A stretch of DNA of 11,462 nucleotides. Source: Chitinophagales bacterium (GTDB taxonomy: Bacteria > Bacteroidota > Bacteroidia > Chitinophagales > CAIODY01). The DNA lies in contig JAHEYX010000063.1 of assembly GCA_023251415.1 (NCBI GenBank), forward strand, positions 1 through 11,462. Direction: 5' to 3'. Under the pieces are notes generated by a model. It saw nothing but the letters and a program-made list of their open reading frames with translations. It was not told where the DNA came from and ran no database searches. Below, piece by piece: positions 1-6,896 of this stretch. A program made the translations under genes and the position numbers. Numbering within the stretch: the stretch's first letter is position 1; each line of letters begins with the position of its first letter.

Positions 1-318
1 TAAATACTTGCCATAAAGCTGTCCCAAATACACACCAATTTCCTTTTTCTGCTTGTATTTTAATTGGTGAATCATGTGTTGCACTTTTCCTTTTTTGGCA
101 AACAAAAACATAGCTGTACCGCTGATTAGCGGTAACCTGCCATAAAAGCGTTTCGTAATAAAATTTTCAGGTAAAGTATGAAACGGAGTAATGGCAAACG
201 ATTGTTCACAATGGCTGCAAAACGTTTTCTCAAACGTTAATAATCGTCGCCCGCAAAGGTTACAAAGTTCAGGATAAAATAATTGTAATAAGCTTCTCGC
301 AATTCTAGTCCACACCAT
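1..318 (-). CDS. comF: ComF-family protein, N-terminal part (3' end outside window)
   Basis: Translation from the ATG at 318 is open for 106 codons to the window edge, so the gene is 3'-truncated here. The product has four cysteines in two CxxC pairs (C19/C22 in a CNLCGRR context, C34/C37 in CSHC), the zinc-ribbon start typical of ComF. Next comes the family-like stretch around residues 59-75 (YGRLPLISGTAM) and the segment MIHQLKYKQKKEIG near 82-95, which opens the phosphoribosyltransferase-like domain. The rest of that domain, with its PRPP loop, is not visible. ComF proteins are cytoplasmic and needed for DNA uptake in competent bacteria; their role in non-competent bacteria is unclear. The start is 20 bp downstream of the cdsA stop, so the two are probably cotranscribed. 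An ATG four bases further upstream is out of frame. The assignment rests on cysteine spacing and overall pattern. Confidence 0.8.
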   Translation of the reverse strand, partial: MVWTRIARSLLQLFYPELCNLCGRRLLTFEKTFCSHCEQSFAITPFHTLPENFITKRFYGRLPLISGTAMFLFAKKGKVQHMIHQLKYKQKKEIGVYLGQLYGKYL

Positions 319-338
319 TCATTCGCTTTATAAATTCG

Positions 339-1163
339 TTAGCAAAATACTAACAAATACAAAGCTATAAAAGGAATCACAAAAATAAAAGAGTCAAATC
401 GATCTAATGCTCCACCATGACCCGGTAAAAACTGACCACTGTCTTTAACTGCGGCTTGCCGTTTTAAAACAGATTCAACTAAGTCGCCAGCTATACCCAT
501 AACAGCAGTTATACCGGCAATAACCAACCATTGCTGTAGAGTAAAATCAGGCCAAACTTGAGCTAAAATATAACCGGCAACCAATGTAAATACAACACCA
601 CCAAATGCGCCTTCCATGGTTTTATTCGGAGATACAGCTTCGTATAATTTAGTTCTTCCAAGTAATTTCCCGCTAAAATATTGCATCGTATCACAAGTCC
701 ATATTAGAATAAAAATTCCCAAAATTTTATGTGGTGAATAAACATGATGGGAAATAGCAATGTTAAAGACAAACAACAAGGGCAATACAATGTACAACGC
801 TGCTAAAGCAAATAAGGCTATATGAATAAACGAACGCTCTTTTTTATTAAACAAGAGCTCATAAAAAAATGCACTGTAGATAAATACGACACTGCCCCAA
901 AAGAATTTCTCAAAAACCAATCCGGCTGCGGTTAAGCCCCATAGCAGTACCATAGCGCTTAAGCTCACCACTCCATATGAAGCATAAAAAGATTGATGTA
1001 CTTTAAATTCCGGTACAATTATGCCCATCAGTGTAACGAACTCTGTTAAACACAAAAAGGCAATAGCAGTTATTAATATAGTAAAACCTAACACCTTACC
1101 AAACAATAAAGTGCCGATTAGCACCACACCAAAAACACTTCCCCAAATGATACGTTGAACCAT
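339..1163 (-). CDS. cdsA: Phosphatidate cytidylyltransferase (CDP-diglyceride synthase)
   Basis: This integral membrane enzyme makes CDP-diacylglycerol from CTP and phosphatidic acid, the branch point of phospholipid synthesis. The protein of 274 residues is almost entirely hydrophobic helices. Near the C-terminus it carries the full CTP_transf_1 signature at residues 231-257: S231, K234-R235, K240-D241, the block PGHGGALDRFD, and the final D257. The earlier conserved segments CDTMQYFSGKLLGR (155-170) and SPNKTMEG (178-185) are also present. I place the start at 1163 (MVQRIIWG). The frame is open to another ATG at 1193, but that codon lies inside the loop of the terminator hairpin at 1178-1213, and the ten extra residues do not look like the family. 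No promoter element is visible between the hairpin and the start, so expression may depend on read-through from infB. A comF-like gene follows after 20 bp. Confidence 0.93.
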   Translation of the reverse strand: MVQRIIWGSVFGVVLIGTLLFGKVLGFTILITAIAFLCLTEFVTLMGIIVPEFKVHQSFYASYGVVSLSAMVLLWGLTAAGLVFEKFFWGSVVFIYSAFFYELLFNKKERSFIHIALFALAALYIVLPLLFVFNIAISHHVYSPHKILGIFILIWTCDTMQYFSGKLLGRTKLYEAVSPNKTMEGAFGGVVFTLVAGYILAQVWPDFTLQQWLVIAGITAVMGIAGDLVESVLKRQAAVKDSGQFLPGHGGALDRFDSFIFVIPFIALYLLVFC

Positions 1164-1177
1164 ATTTGCTAGAATAA

Positions 1178-1213
1178 AAAACCCGACATCCACTTGAATA
1201 GGTGCCGGGTTTT
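1178..1213 (-). terminator. Intrinsic terminator after infB, abutting cdsA
   Basis: The two 11-base arms are 1203-1213 and 1178-1188. They pair with ten Watson-Crick pairs and one G-U wobble around a 14-base loop. Read on the minus strand the hairpin is followed by a run of T (GGGTTTTTTATT), the better orientation for an intrinsic terminator. It begins 18 bp after the infB stop codon and its T-run ends about 13 bases before the cdsA start. Termination of the rimP-nusA-infB transcript is the natural reading. Partial read-through must then feed cdsA, because no separate promoter fits in the remaining space. Confidence 0.8.
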
Positions 1214-1231
1214 CGGTTAATTAATTACTGT

Positions 1232-4174
1232 TTAGATTTTTTTCTTTACTTCAACTTGTTCATAGCCTTCGATGATATCGCCGACTTTAATATCGTTGAA
1301 ATTACGAATATTCAATCCGCATTCCATACCTGCTTGCACTTCCTTCGCATCATCTTTGAAACGTTTCAAGGAAGCCAATTCACCACTGTAAACCACAATA
1401 CCATCACGGATAATTCGTATAGCCGTATTACGTGTAATTTTACCATCCATTACATAACAACCGGCAACAGTACCCACATTGGTAATTTTAAACACCTCAC
1501 GTATTTCTACATTCGAAGTAATTTTTTCTTCCATAGTTGGCATCATCATACCTTCAATAGCAGATTGCAATTCTTCAATAGCTTGATAAATTACACTGTA
1601 CAACTTGATTTCAATATTTTCTTGTTCTGCCAATTTACGTGCTTGCAAGCTTGGACGAACGTTGAAACCGATAATAATCGCATCAGAAGCTGAAGCCAAT
1701 AATACATCGCTTTCCGAAATTTGACCTACAGCTTTTAATACAACATTCACTTGAATTTCGGCATTGCTTAATTTAATCAATGAATCACTTAAGGCTTCTA
1801 CAGAACCATCCACATCGGCTTTAACCAAGATGTTTAATTGTTTGAAGTTACCCAAGGCCAAACGACGACCAATCTCATCCAAAGTAATGTGCTTCTTGGT
1901 ACGATAACCTTGTTCACGAATAATCTGTTGACGTTTCAAGGCTAACTCTTTTGCTTCTTGTTCATCTTCGAATGCTTTGAATTTCTCCCCGGCTTGTGGA
2001 GCACCATCTAAACCCAGTAATTGCACTGGTGTAGAAGGACCCGCAACTTCGATACGTTTACCACGTTCATCCGACATTGCTTTAACACGACCGTATTGAG
2101 CTCCGGCAACAATCATATCGCCCACACGCAATTCTCCTTCTTGAACTAAAACAGTAGACACAAATCCACGTCCTTTATCTAACGTTGCTTCAATTACAGA
2201 ACCAATAGCCGGTTTTTTAGGATTGGCTTTCAGCTCTAACAATTCAGCTTCGAGTAATATCTTTTCTAATAACTTATCGATGTTAAGTCCTTTTTTAGCA
2301 GAAATTTCTTGTGATTGTATTTTACCACCCCAATCTTCTACTAATAAGTTCATGCCGGCTAATTGTTCTTTGATACGTTCCGGATTAGCACCGTCTTTAT
2401 CGATTTTATTGATGGCAAAAATAATCGGAACATTCGCTGCCTGAGCGTGACTGATCGCTTCTTTGGTTTGCGGCATCACTGAATCATCGGCAGAAACCAC
2501 AATTACAGCAACGTCGGTAATTTTAGCACCACGTGCACGCATTGCAGTAAATGCTTCGTGACCCGGAGTATCCAAGAAGGTAATTTCTTTACCATTCGGC
2601 AAAGTAACTTCATACGCACCGATGTGTTGGGTGATACCACCTGCTTCACCGGCTACTACGTTGGCGTTACGAATATAATCCAGCAATGAAGTTTTACCAT
2701 GATCTACGTGACCCATGATGGTAACAATTGGTGGACGCGGTTTCAAATCTTCAGGACTATCGGCTTCGTCATCAAAACCGTATTCTTCTTCAGCACTGAT
2801 AAATTGCGCTTTGAATCCAAATTCACTAGCCACCACTTCTATCAACTCCGCATCTAAACGTTGATTGATGGAAACAATAATACCAAGGCTCATACAGGCC
2901 ATGATGATATCGGTAGCTGATTTATTCATCAAAGTTGCCAATTCACTTACAGAAATGAATTCGGTAACTTGCAATACAGAATTATCGCCTGATTCTTTAG
3001 CTTCCATGGCTTCTTCAGCATGGGCTGCACGTTTTTCTCTTCTGTATTTTGATTTGCTGCTCTTTTGAGAACCGCCACTTAATTCGGCTAAAGTCTTTTT
3101 AATTTTATCTTGAATTTCTTGTTCCGATGGCACAACCGCATCATTTCTGCGTTTACCGCCGCCGGCATTATTATTCAAAATAACAGTTTTAGCGCCTGGA
3201 CGAGGACCACTTGGTGCGCCGCCTCCGGATTGATTTTCGTAAGTCGGTTTAAAGCGTTCAGGTTGTTTAATCTGGATGCGTTTCCGTTTCTTTTTATCTT
3301 GTTCACTTTGCTTTTCAGCTTCCGTTTTTTCAGCAGGTTTCGGTTCATCGAATTTCGACAAATCGATTTTGTTCACCACTTTCGGTCCGGTTAATTCCAC
3401 TAAACGCGTTTCAATTTTTTCCGGTTCAGGAGTGGTGTTGGTAGGCTGATGAAACTGCACTTCCTGAATGGTAGGAATAATTTTTTCAGGCACCATAGGA
3501 GCAGGTGGCGCTTTCGGAGTAGGCGGTGTTACCGGTTCAGCTGCTTTTTCAACTACTGCCGGAGCTTCGAAATTCAATTCCGGTGCAACTTCTGCATCCT
3601 CTTTCTTTTTCTTCTTAACTGCTTTTTTCTTGTCTTCTGTTGGCTTGGTATCAGATGGAATTTCATCTAAGTTTTCCAATTTACCAACCACTTTAGGCCC
3701 TTCAATGGTAACGCGTTTGCGCTCAATTTTCTCCACTACTTTTTCAGGAGCAGGAGCTTTAACCGGTTCGGGTTCAGGTTGAGGAACAACAGCAGGGGCT
3801 GGAGTTTCTTTTTTCTTCGGCTCTGCTTTAGGGGCAGGCGGAGGATTTAAATGAGCAATTGTGCCTTTGATTACAATATCCGGAATTTCATCTTCCTTTT
3901 TACGATGGGAAATGAATGTTTCTTCTTTTTTAGTTTCAATTAAACTTGGATGTGGTTTATCCAATTTAATGGAAGTTGCTTCAAGTTTGGCTGCAGCATC
4001 TGCATTGTATTCTTTCAACAATACCATATACATTTCTTCGGAAAGCTTTCCGTTAGGGTTGTTATCCACCTTAAAGCCCTTAGTTGTAAGGGTTTCTATA
4101 AGGTGTTCACGACCTACGTTCAACTCTTTCGCGACAGCTGCCAGACGATAAACTTTTGCCGGTTGATCAGACAT
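1232..4174 (-). CDS. infB: Translation initiation factor IF-2
   Basis: IF2 is the GTPase that brings initiator tRNA to the 30S subunit and promotes 50S joining. The 980-residue protein has an IF2_N domain at about 5-56, a long Pro/Ala/Lys/Glu-rich linker (about 60-345), a second IF2_N-like domain at about 402-458, and then the G domain. The G domain shows G1 GHVDHGKTS (488-496), G2 GGITQHIG (512-519), G3 DTPGH (535-539), G4 NKID (589-592) and G5 SAK (625-627). The IF2-specific beta-barrel, alpha-beta-alpha and C-terminal domains follow (about 655-970) and end in KKKI. The linker contains two related copies of a GPKVV(G/N)K motif, at 159-165 and 263-269. The gene is last in rimP-nusA-infB, 131 bp after nusA, with a possible promoter of its own in that gap and a terminator after it. 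Start and length fit Bacteroidota IF2. All GTPase residues are intact. Confidence 0.98.
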   Translation of the reverse strand: MSDQPAKVYRLAAVAKELNVGREHLIETLTTKGFKVDNNPNGKLSEEMYMVLLKEYNADAAAKLEATSIKLDKPHPSLIETKKEETFISHRKKEDEIPDIVIKGTIAHLNPPPAPKAEPKKKETPAPAVVPQPEPEPVKAPAPEKVVEKIERKRVTIEGPKVVGKLENLDEIPSDTKPTEDKKKAVKKKKKEDAEVAPELNFEAPAVVEKAAEPVTPPTPKAPPAPMVPEKIIPTIQEVQFHQPTNTTPEPEKIETRLVELTGPKVVNKIDLSKFDEPKPAEKTEAEKQSEQDKKKRKRIQIKQPERFKPTYENQSGGGAPSGPRPGAKTVILNNNAGGGKRRNDAVVPSEQEIQDKIKKTLAELSGGSQKSSKSKYRREKRAAHAEEAMEAKESGDNSVLQVTEFISVSELATLMNKSATDIIMACMSLGIIVSINQRLDAELIEVVASEFGFKAQFISAEEEYGFDDEADSPEDLKPRPPIVTIMGHVDHGKTSLLDYIRNANVVAGEAGGITQHIGAYEVTLPNGKEITFLDTPGHEAFTAMRARGAKITDVAVIVVSADDSVMPQTKEAISHAQAANVPIIFAINKIDKDGANPERIKEQLAGMNLLVEDWGGKIQSQEISAKKGLNIDKLLEKILLEAELLELKANPKKPAIGSVIEATLDKGRGFVSTVLVQEGELRVGDMIVAGAQYGRVKAMSDERGKRIEVAGPSTPVQLLGLDGAPQAGEKFKAFEDEQEAKELALKRQQIIREQGYRTKKHITLDEIGRRLALGNFKQLNILVKADVDGSVEALSDSLIKLSNAEIQVNVVLKAVGQISESDVLLASASDAIIIGFNVRPSLQARKLAEQENIEIKLYSVIYQAIEELQSAIEGMMMPTMEEKITSNVEIREVFKITNVGTVAGCYVMDGKITRNTAIRIIRDGIVVYSGELASLKRFKDDAKEVQAGMECGLNIRNFNDIKVGDIIEGYEQVEVKKKI

Positions 4175-4278
4175 TCGTTATTGGTTATTAAAGATGTTTC
4201 CTTCTAGAAAATCATCCTGTTATTTATTTTAGTTGTTAACTTCCCTTATCACTTTCAGTCAAATTGATGCTTCGAAAT

Positions 4279-4286
4279 CAAAGATA
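4279..4286 (-). promoter_or_regulatory. Possible -7 element of an internal infB promoter
   Basis: The minus strand reads TATCTTTG here, an exact match to the Bacteroidota -7 consensus TAnnTTTG, in the 131-bp gap between nusA and infB. It would give a leader of about 100 nt before the infB start at 4174. No TTTG-like -33 element lies at the usual spacing; the nearest TTTG is about 30 nt upstream, inside the nusA end. A six-base match in AT-rich DNA can occur by chance, so this is a weak call. Confidence 0.35.
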
Positions 4287-4305
4287 AAGTTAGTAAATTC
4301 TTACT

Positions 4306-5556
4306 TTAATTAGTATCAAATTCATTACGAATAATTCGTACTACTTCTTTAATCGTTTCCTCTTCCAAATCAGCGCGACGAGCCAATTCTTCTTCTTTCA
4401 GCGACAATACATCTTTAGCTGTATCACAACCGATACCTTTTAAGGCATCGATAATCCACTGATCGATTTCATCTGAGAATTCTTGTAATTCGATATCGAA
4501 TTCATCACCTTCTATTTCATCCATGTCGCGGAATACATCAATTTCATAACCGGCCATGCGGCTGGCTAATTTAATATTTGCACCGCCTCTTCCAATGGCT
4601 TTAGAAACTTCTTCCGGTTTCAAGAACACTTTAGCATGTTTACGTTCGTCATTTAAAACGATAGACGTAATTTTTGCCGGGGTTAATGAACGTTGAATCA
4701 ATAACTGCACATTGGTTGACCAGTTAATAACATCAATGTTTTCATTGCGCAATTCACGTACAATACCGTGAATACGACTTCCTTTCATACCAACACAAGC
4801 TCCAACCGGATCAATACGATCATCAAACGATTCAACGGCTACTTTAGCACGTTCACCCGGTTCACGAACGATTTTCTTAATGGTAATGATGCCATCAAAA
4901 ATTTCCGGCACCTCCAATTCCAATAATTTGGCTAAGAAACTAGGTTCTGTACGAGATAGGATAATCAGCGGGCTATTGTTACGTAAGTCTACTTTTTTAA
5001 CTACTGCACGTAAGCTATCGCCTTTCTTGTATGTATCGGCAGCAATTTGTTCATTTTTAGGTAAAACCAATTCGTTGCCGTCGTCATCCAAGCACAATAT
5101 TTCACGTTTCCATACTTGATAAACTTCTGCACTGATGATTTCGCCTACACGATCTTTATATTTCTTATAAATTTCATCTTTTTCCAATTCACCAACACGT
5201 GAAACCAAAGTTTGACGGGCAGTTAAAACGGCTCTGCGACCAAAATCTTCCATTTTCACCTCTTCATAGGTTTCGTCACCAACTTGGAAATCCGGTTCAA
5301 TAGTAATGGCTTCGCTTAATTCGATTTGCGTGTTAGGGTCTTCAATTTGACCATCTTCAACGATCATACGTCTACGCCAAATCTCGAGATCACCTTTTTC
5401 GGTATTCACGATTACGTCGATATTTTCATCGGTTCCGAAACGTTTACGGCATAAAGTTTTAAAAACATCTTCCAATACACGCATCAGTGTAGGACGGTCA
5501 ATATTTTTGAATTCTTTAAATTCCGAAAAGGATTCTATGAGGTTTACGCTGTTCAT
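4306..5556 (-). CDS. nusA: Transcription termination/antitermination factor NusA
   Basis: NusA binds RNA polymerase and nascent RNA. It controls pausing, intrinsic and Rho-dependent termination and antitermination. The 416 residues show an RNAP-binding N-terminal domain (about 1-125), an S1 domain (about 135-202, with EVYQVWKREI and the closing ILSRT), then two KH domains. KH1 carries VGACVGMKGSRIHGIVREL at 251-269. KH2 carries AIGRGGANIKLASRMAGYEI at 320-339. The C-terminal segment (about 365-410) looks like one helix-hairpin-helix repeat (DALKGIGCDTAKDVLSL), shorter than the two acidic repeats of the E. coli protein. The start at 5556 gives a normal N-terminus (MNSVNLIESF). The gene lies 54 bp after rimP and 131 bp before infB in the conserved order. 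NusA is a known autoregulator in E. coli and B. subtilis, which matters for the hairpin found in the rimP leader here. Confidence 0.97.
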   Translation of the reverse strand: MNSVNLIESFSEFKEFKNIDRPTLMRVLEDVFKTLCRKRFGTDENIDVIVNTEKGDLEIWRRRMIVEDGQIEDPNTQIELSEAITIEPDFQVGDETYEEVKMEDFGRRAVLTARQTLVSRVGELEKDEIYKKYKDRVGEIISAEVYQVWKREILCLDDDGNELVLPKNEQIAADTYKKGDSLRAVVKKVDLRNNSPLIILSRTEPSFLAKLLELEVPEIFDGIITIKKIVREPGERAKVAVESFDDRIDPVGACVGMKGSRIHGIVRELRNENIDVINWSTNVQLLIQRSLTPAKITSIVLNDERKHAKVFLKPEEVSKAIGRGGANIKLASRMAGYEIDVFRDMDEIEGDEFDIELQEFSDEIDQWIIDALKGIGCDTAKDVLSLKEEELARRADLEEETIKEVVRIIRNEFDTN

Positions 5557-5610
5557 AGCTCAGTTGATTTTTAATGTTTAAGAATTTATTTTTCGTTGTG
5601 TGTTTAACTA

Positions 5611-6075
5611 TTAAAAACTAACTCCAACAAAAGCTGTTTTAACAGCCGTGTAAGGGATAGTCTTGGTTTCTTTTTTATGTTTTGCTTTAGGCAGACTGTA
5701 CGTTAACGTAAATTCAGTTTCATTTGCAGCCTCCAATTTACCTTCTAAAGTTGAATCGTCGCTAAGCGTGATTTCTAATTTACGACCAATATTTTTGAGG
5801 TACTGACGAACTAGTTTCAGCGGATGTTCTAAACCGGCCGATGATACTTCCAATTCGTAAATAAAATCTTCGCCGAATTTCTCTTCTAAGTTTTTATTGA
5901 TATAACGTGCTACTTGAGCACATTTTTGAATGGTTACACCGTCATCTCCGTCTAAAAACACTTCAATTTTAGCATATGGAAGTATCTTTAAATCAATCAA
6001 AAACAAATCGGTATCGCGAATTGCTTCGTCGATAAATTGTTGCAAGGCTTCTTGATGTATCGGTTGTATAGACAT
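5611..6075 (-). CDS. rimP: Ribosome maturation factor RimP
   Basis: RimP assists assembly of the 30S ribosomal subunit. The 154-residue protein has the two-domain layout of the family. The N-terminal alpha/beta domain (about 1-82) includes the conserved acidic stretch FLDGDDGVTIQKCAQVARYI (40-59) and YELEVSSAGLEHPL (73-86). The SH3-like C-terminal domain spans about 88-154. The family usually has SSPGLDRPL where this protein reads SSAGLEHPL, a mild divergence. Its position directly upstream of nusA and infB confirms the call. The start at 6075 is the only suitable ATG close to the leader hairpin. It is first in the operon, and its transcript probably starts near 6139, so a terminator hairpin lies within its 5' leader. 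Confidence 0.95.
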   Translation of the reverse strand: MSIQPIHQEALQQFIDEAIRDTDLFLIDLKILPYAKIEVFLDGDDGVTIQKCAQVARYINKNLEEKFGEDFIYELEVSSAGLEHPLKLVRQYLKNIGRKLEITLSDDSTLEGKLEAANETEFTLTYSLPKAKHKKETKTIPYTAVKTAFVGVSF

Positions 6076-6093
6076 TGTTCAATAAGGCGTATT

Positions 6094-6118
6094 AAAAAAG
6101 GGGACTGTAGGTCCCCTT
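6094..6118 (-). terminator. Terminator hairpin in the rimP leader (candidate attenuator)
   Basis: The minus strand forms a perfect 8-bp stem (arms AAGGGGAC, 6118-6111, and GTCCCCTT, 6105-6098) around the 5-base loop CTACA. A run of six T at 6099-6094 follows, its first two bases paired in the stem. This is a good intrinsic terminator, only 18 bases before the rimP start. A TATATTTG promoter element lies upstream of it, so rimP-nusA-infB transcripts starting there must pass through the hairpin. It could instead stop read-through from yceI, but that would not spare the operon. A regulated attenuator is the best inference. Confidence 0.8.
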
Positions 6119-6119
6119 C

Positions 6120-6134
6120 TTATTCGTTTTTCAT
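6120..6134 (-). other. Possible leader mini-ORF (ATG plus three codons and stop)
   Basis: The minus strand reads ATG AAA AAC GAA TAA (peptide MKNE). The stop codon ends two bases before the 5' arm of the terminator hairpin. If transcription starts about six bases after the TATATTTG element, the ATG is only about five bases from the 5' end, so it would be nearly leaderless. A ribosome at this stop codon would cover the hairpin's 5' arm. Such a short ORF can easily arise by chance. Translation is not shown. Confidence 0.2.
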
Positions 6135-6144
6135 AAATCTGTTG

Positions 6145-6175
6145 CAAATATAGCAAGTTATTTCAGTTTTTCGAA
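6145..6175 (-). promoter_or_regulatory. Probable promoter of rimP-nusA-infB
   Basis: The minus strand has an exact TAnnTTTG element (TATATTTG, 6152-6145), followed by GCA as in many Bacteroidota promoters. Nineteen bases upstream is TTCG (6175-6172), a three-of-four match to the -33 TTTG. The predicted transcription start is near 6139, about 64 bases before the rimP ATG. A 41-bp dyad surrounds the -33 element. Confidence 0.6.
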
Positions 6176-6194
6176 GAAATTTTAAAATAACTTG
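6154..6194. repeat. 41-bp perfect dyad over the -33 region of the rimP promoter
   Basis: CAAGTTATTT at 6154-6163 and its exact complement AAATAACTTG at 6185-6194 are separated by 21 bases. The arms are offset by 31 bp, about three helical turns. The -33 element lies near the dyad centre, and the -7 element begins one base beyond the left arm. It is a candidate operator. It could also fold in the yceI 3' end as a weak hairpin, since it starts 22 bp after that stop codon, but no T-run follows on either strand. Confidence 0.5.
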
Positions 6195-6215
6195 ATTCTA
6201 AACAGGCTAAAATGA

Positions 6216-6815
6216 TTACTTTTTGTCAGCATCAGTTTGTTTTACGTATTCACCATTCGCTACGATGTTGATTTCATCAGCAACCACTGCAGTTGGTAAT
6301 TTATCACCAATACCGAAATCAGAACGTTTAATCGTACCGGTAATTTTTAAACCAACGATTTCTTTTTGAGACATTAAATTTTTGCCATAACGCGCTTGAC
6401 CCAGTAACACCACCGATTTAGTAACACCATGCATGGTTAAATCACCTGAAATTTTATAGTTATTTTCATCAGCTTTGCTTACTCCGGTGCTCTTAAATTC
6501 AAATGAAGGGTATTTTTCGACATTAAAAAATGCTTCTGATTTCAAATCTTTATCACGATAGTCATTAAACGTATTGATTGAAGCAGCATCGCCATGCATA
6601 GTGATAACGGCATCGCTTAAATTTTCAGAACTAGAAATTACTTTTGCATCAAATTTAGTAAAGCAACCTTCTACTTCTGTTACCCCCATGTGTGTAGTAA
6701 CAAAACGTAAGTTAGAATGAGCTGCATCCAAATTCCAACTGGTTTGTATTGCAGTGAATGAAAATAAAGCAGCACTTAACATAAGCGCTCCGCCGATAAT
6801 GAATGTTTTTTTCAT
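6216..6815 (-). CDS. YceI-family secreted protein
   Basis: YceI-like proteins are small lipocalin-fold beta-barrels that bind isoprenoid or other amphiphilic molecules in the periplasm. From the ATG at 6815 the protein has 199 residues and begins with a clear signal peptide (MKKTFIIGG, hydrophobic core to about 20, probable cleavage near A22). There is no lipobox cysteine, so it should be soluble. Family hallmarks follow: DAAHSNLRF (30-38), HMGVTEVEGCFTKF (42-55), LKSEAFFNVEKYPSFEF (91-107), GDLTMHGVTKSV (124-135) and KRSDFGIG (163-170). The frame extends 19 codons upstream to 6872, but that would bury the signal peptide behind a polar extension. It lies 81 bp after the DoxX-like gene, with a separate TATATTTG element between them. 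The ligand is unknown. Confidence 0.92.
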   Translation of the reverse strand: MKKTFIIGGALMLSAALFSFTAIQTSWNLDAAHSNLRFVTTHMGVTEVEGCFTKFDAKVISSSENLSDAVITMHGDAASINTFNDYRDKDLKSEAFFNVEKYPSFEFKSTGVSKADENNYKISGDLTMHGVTKSVVLLGQARYGKNLMSQKEIVGLKITGTIKRSDFGIGDKLPTAVVADEINIVANGEYVKQTDADKK

Positions 6816-6858
6816 GTTTTTTATATTGTTTTTAATTGTTTTTGATTGTTTTAGGATA

Positions 6859-6866
6859 CAAATATA
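6859..6866 (-). promoter_or_regulatory. Probable -7 element of the yceI promoter
   Basis: The minus strand reads TATATTTG, an exact TAnnTTTG match, 43 bases before the YceI start. No TTTG is seen at -33; that position is occupied by the inverted repeat at 6876-6893. This suggests yceI can be transcribed separately from the DoxX-like gene. Confidence 0.5.
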
Positions 6867-6875
6867 CATCATTTT

Positions 6876-6893
6876 TTTAAACTAATGTTTAAA
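6876..6893. repeat. 18-bp inverted repeat upstream of yceI
   Basis: TTTAAAC at 6876-6882 and GTTTAAA at 6887-6893 flank the 4-bp spacer TAAT. The repeat sits where the -33 element of the yceI promoter would be, right after the DoxX-like stop codon at 6897-6899. It contains only A/T-rich half sites and no T-run follows in a terminator arrangement, so an operator is more likely than a terminator. Chance occurrence in AT-rich DNA cannot be excluded. Confidence 0.4.
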
Positions 6894-6896
6894 CAT

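Noticed and set aside
1164..1193. Longer cdsA start at ATG 1193
   Set aside because: The codon is inside the terminator hairpin loop, and the added residues (MDVGFFILAN) are not typical of the family N-terminus.
1202..1693. 163-codon open frame on the plus strand
   Set aside because: It lies antisense over the infB 3' end and the terminator, has low-complexity composition rich in Phe, His, Asn and Thr, and resembles no family. It is a shadow of infB codon usage.
3110..4207. Several plus-strand open frames opposite the infB linker
   Set aside because: The repetitive Lys/Glu/Pro/Ala codons of the IF2 linker keep the opposite frames open. Their products are Phe/Ser/Arg-rich with no recognisable domain.
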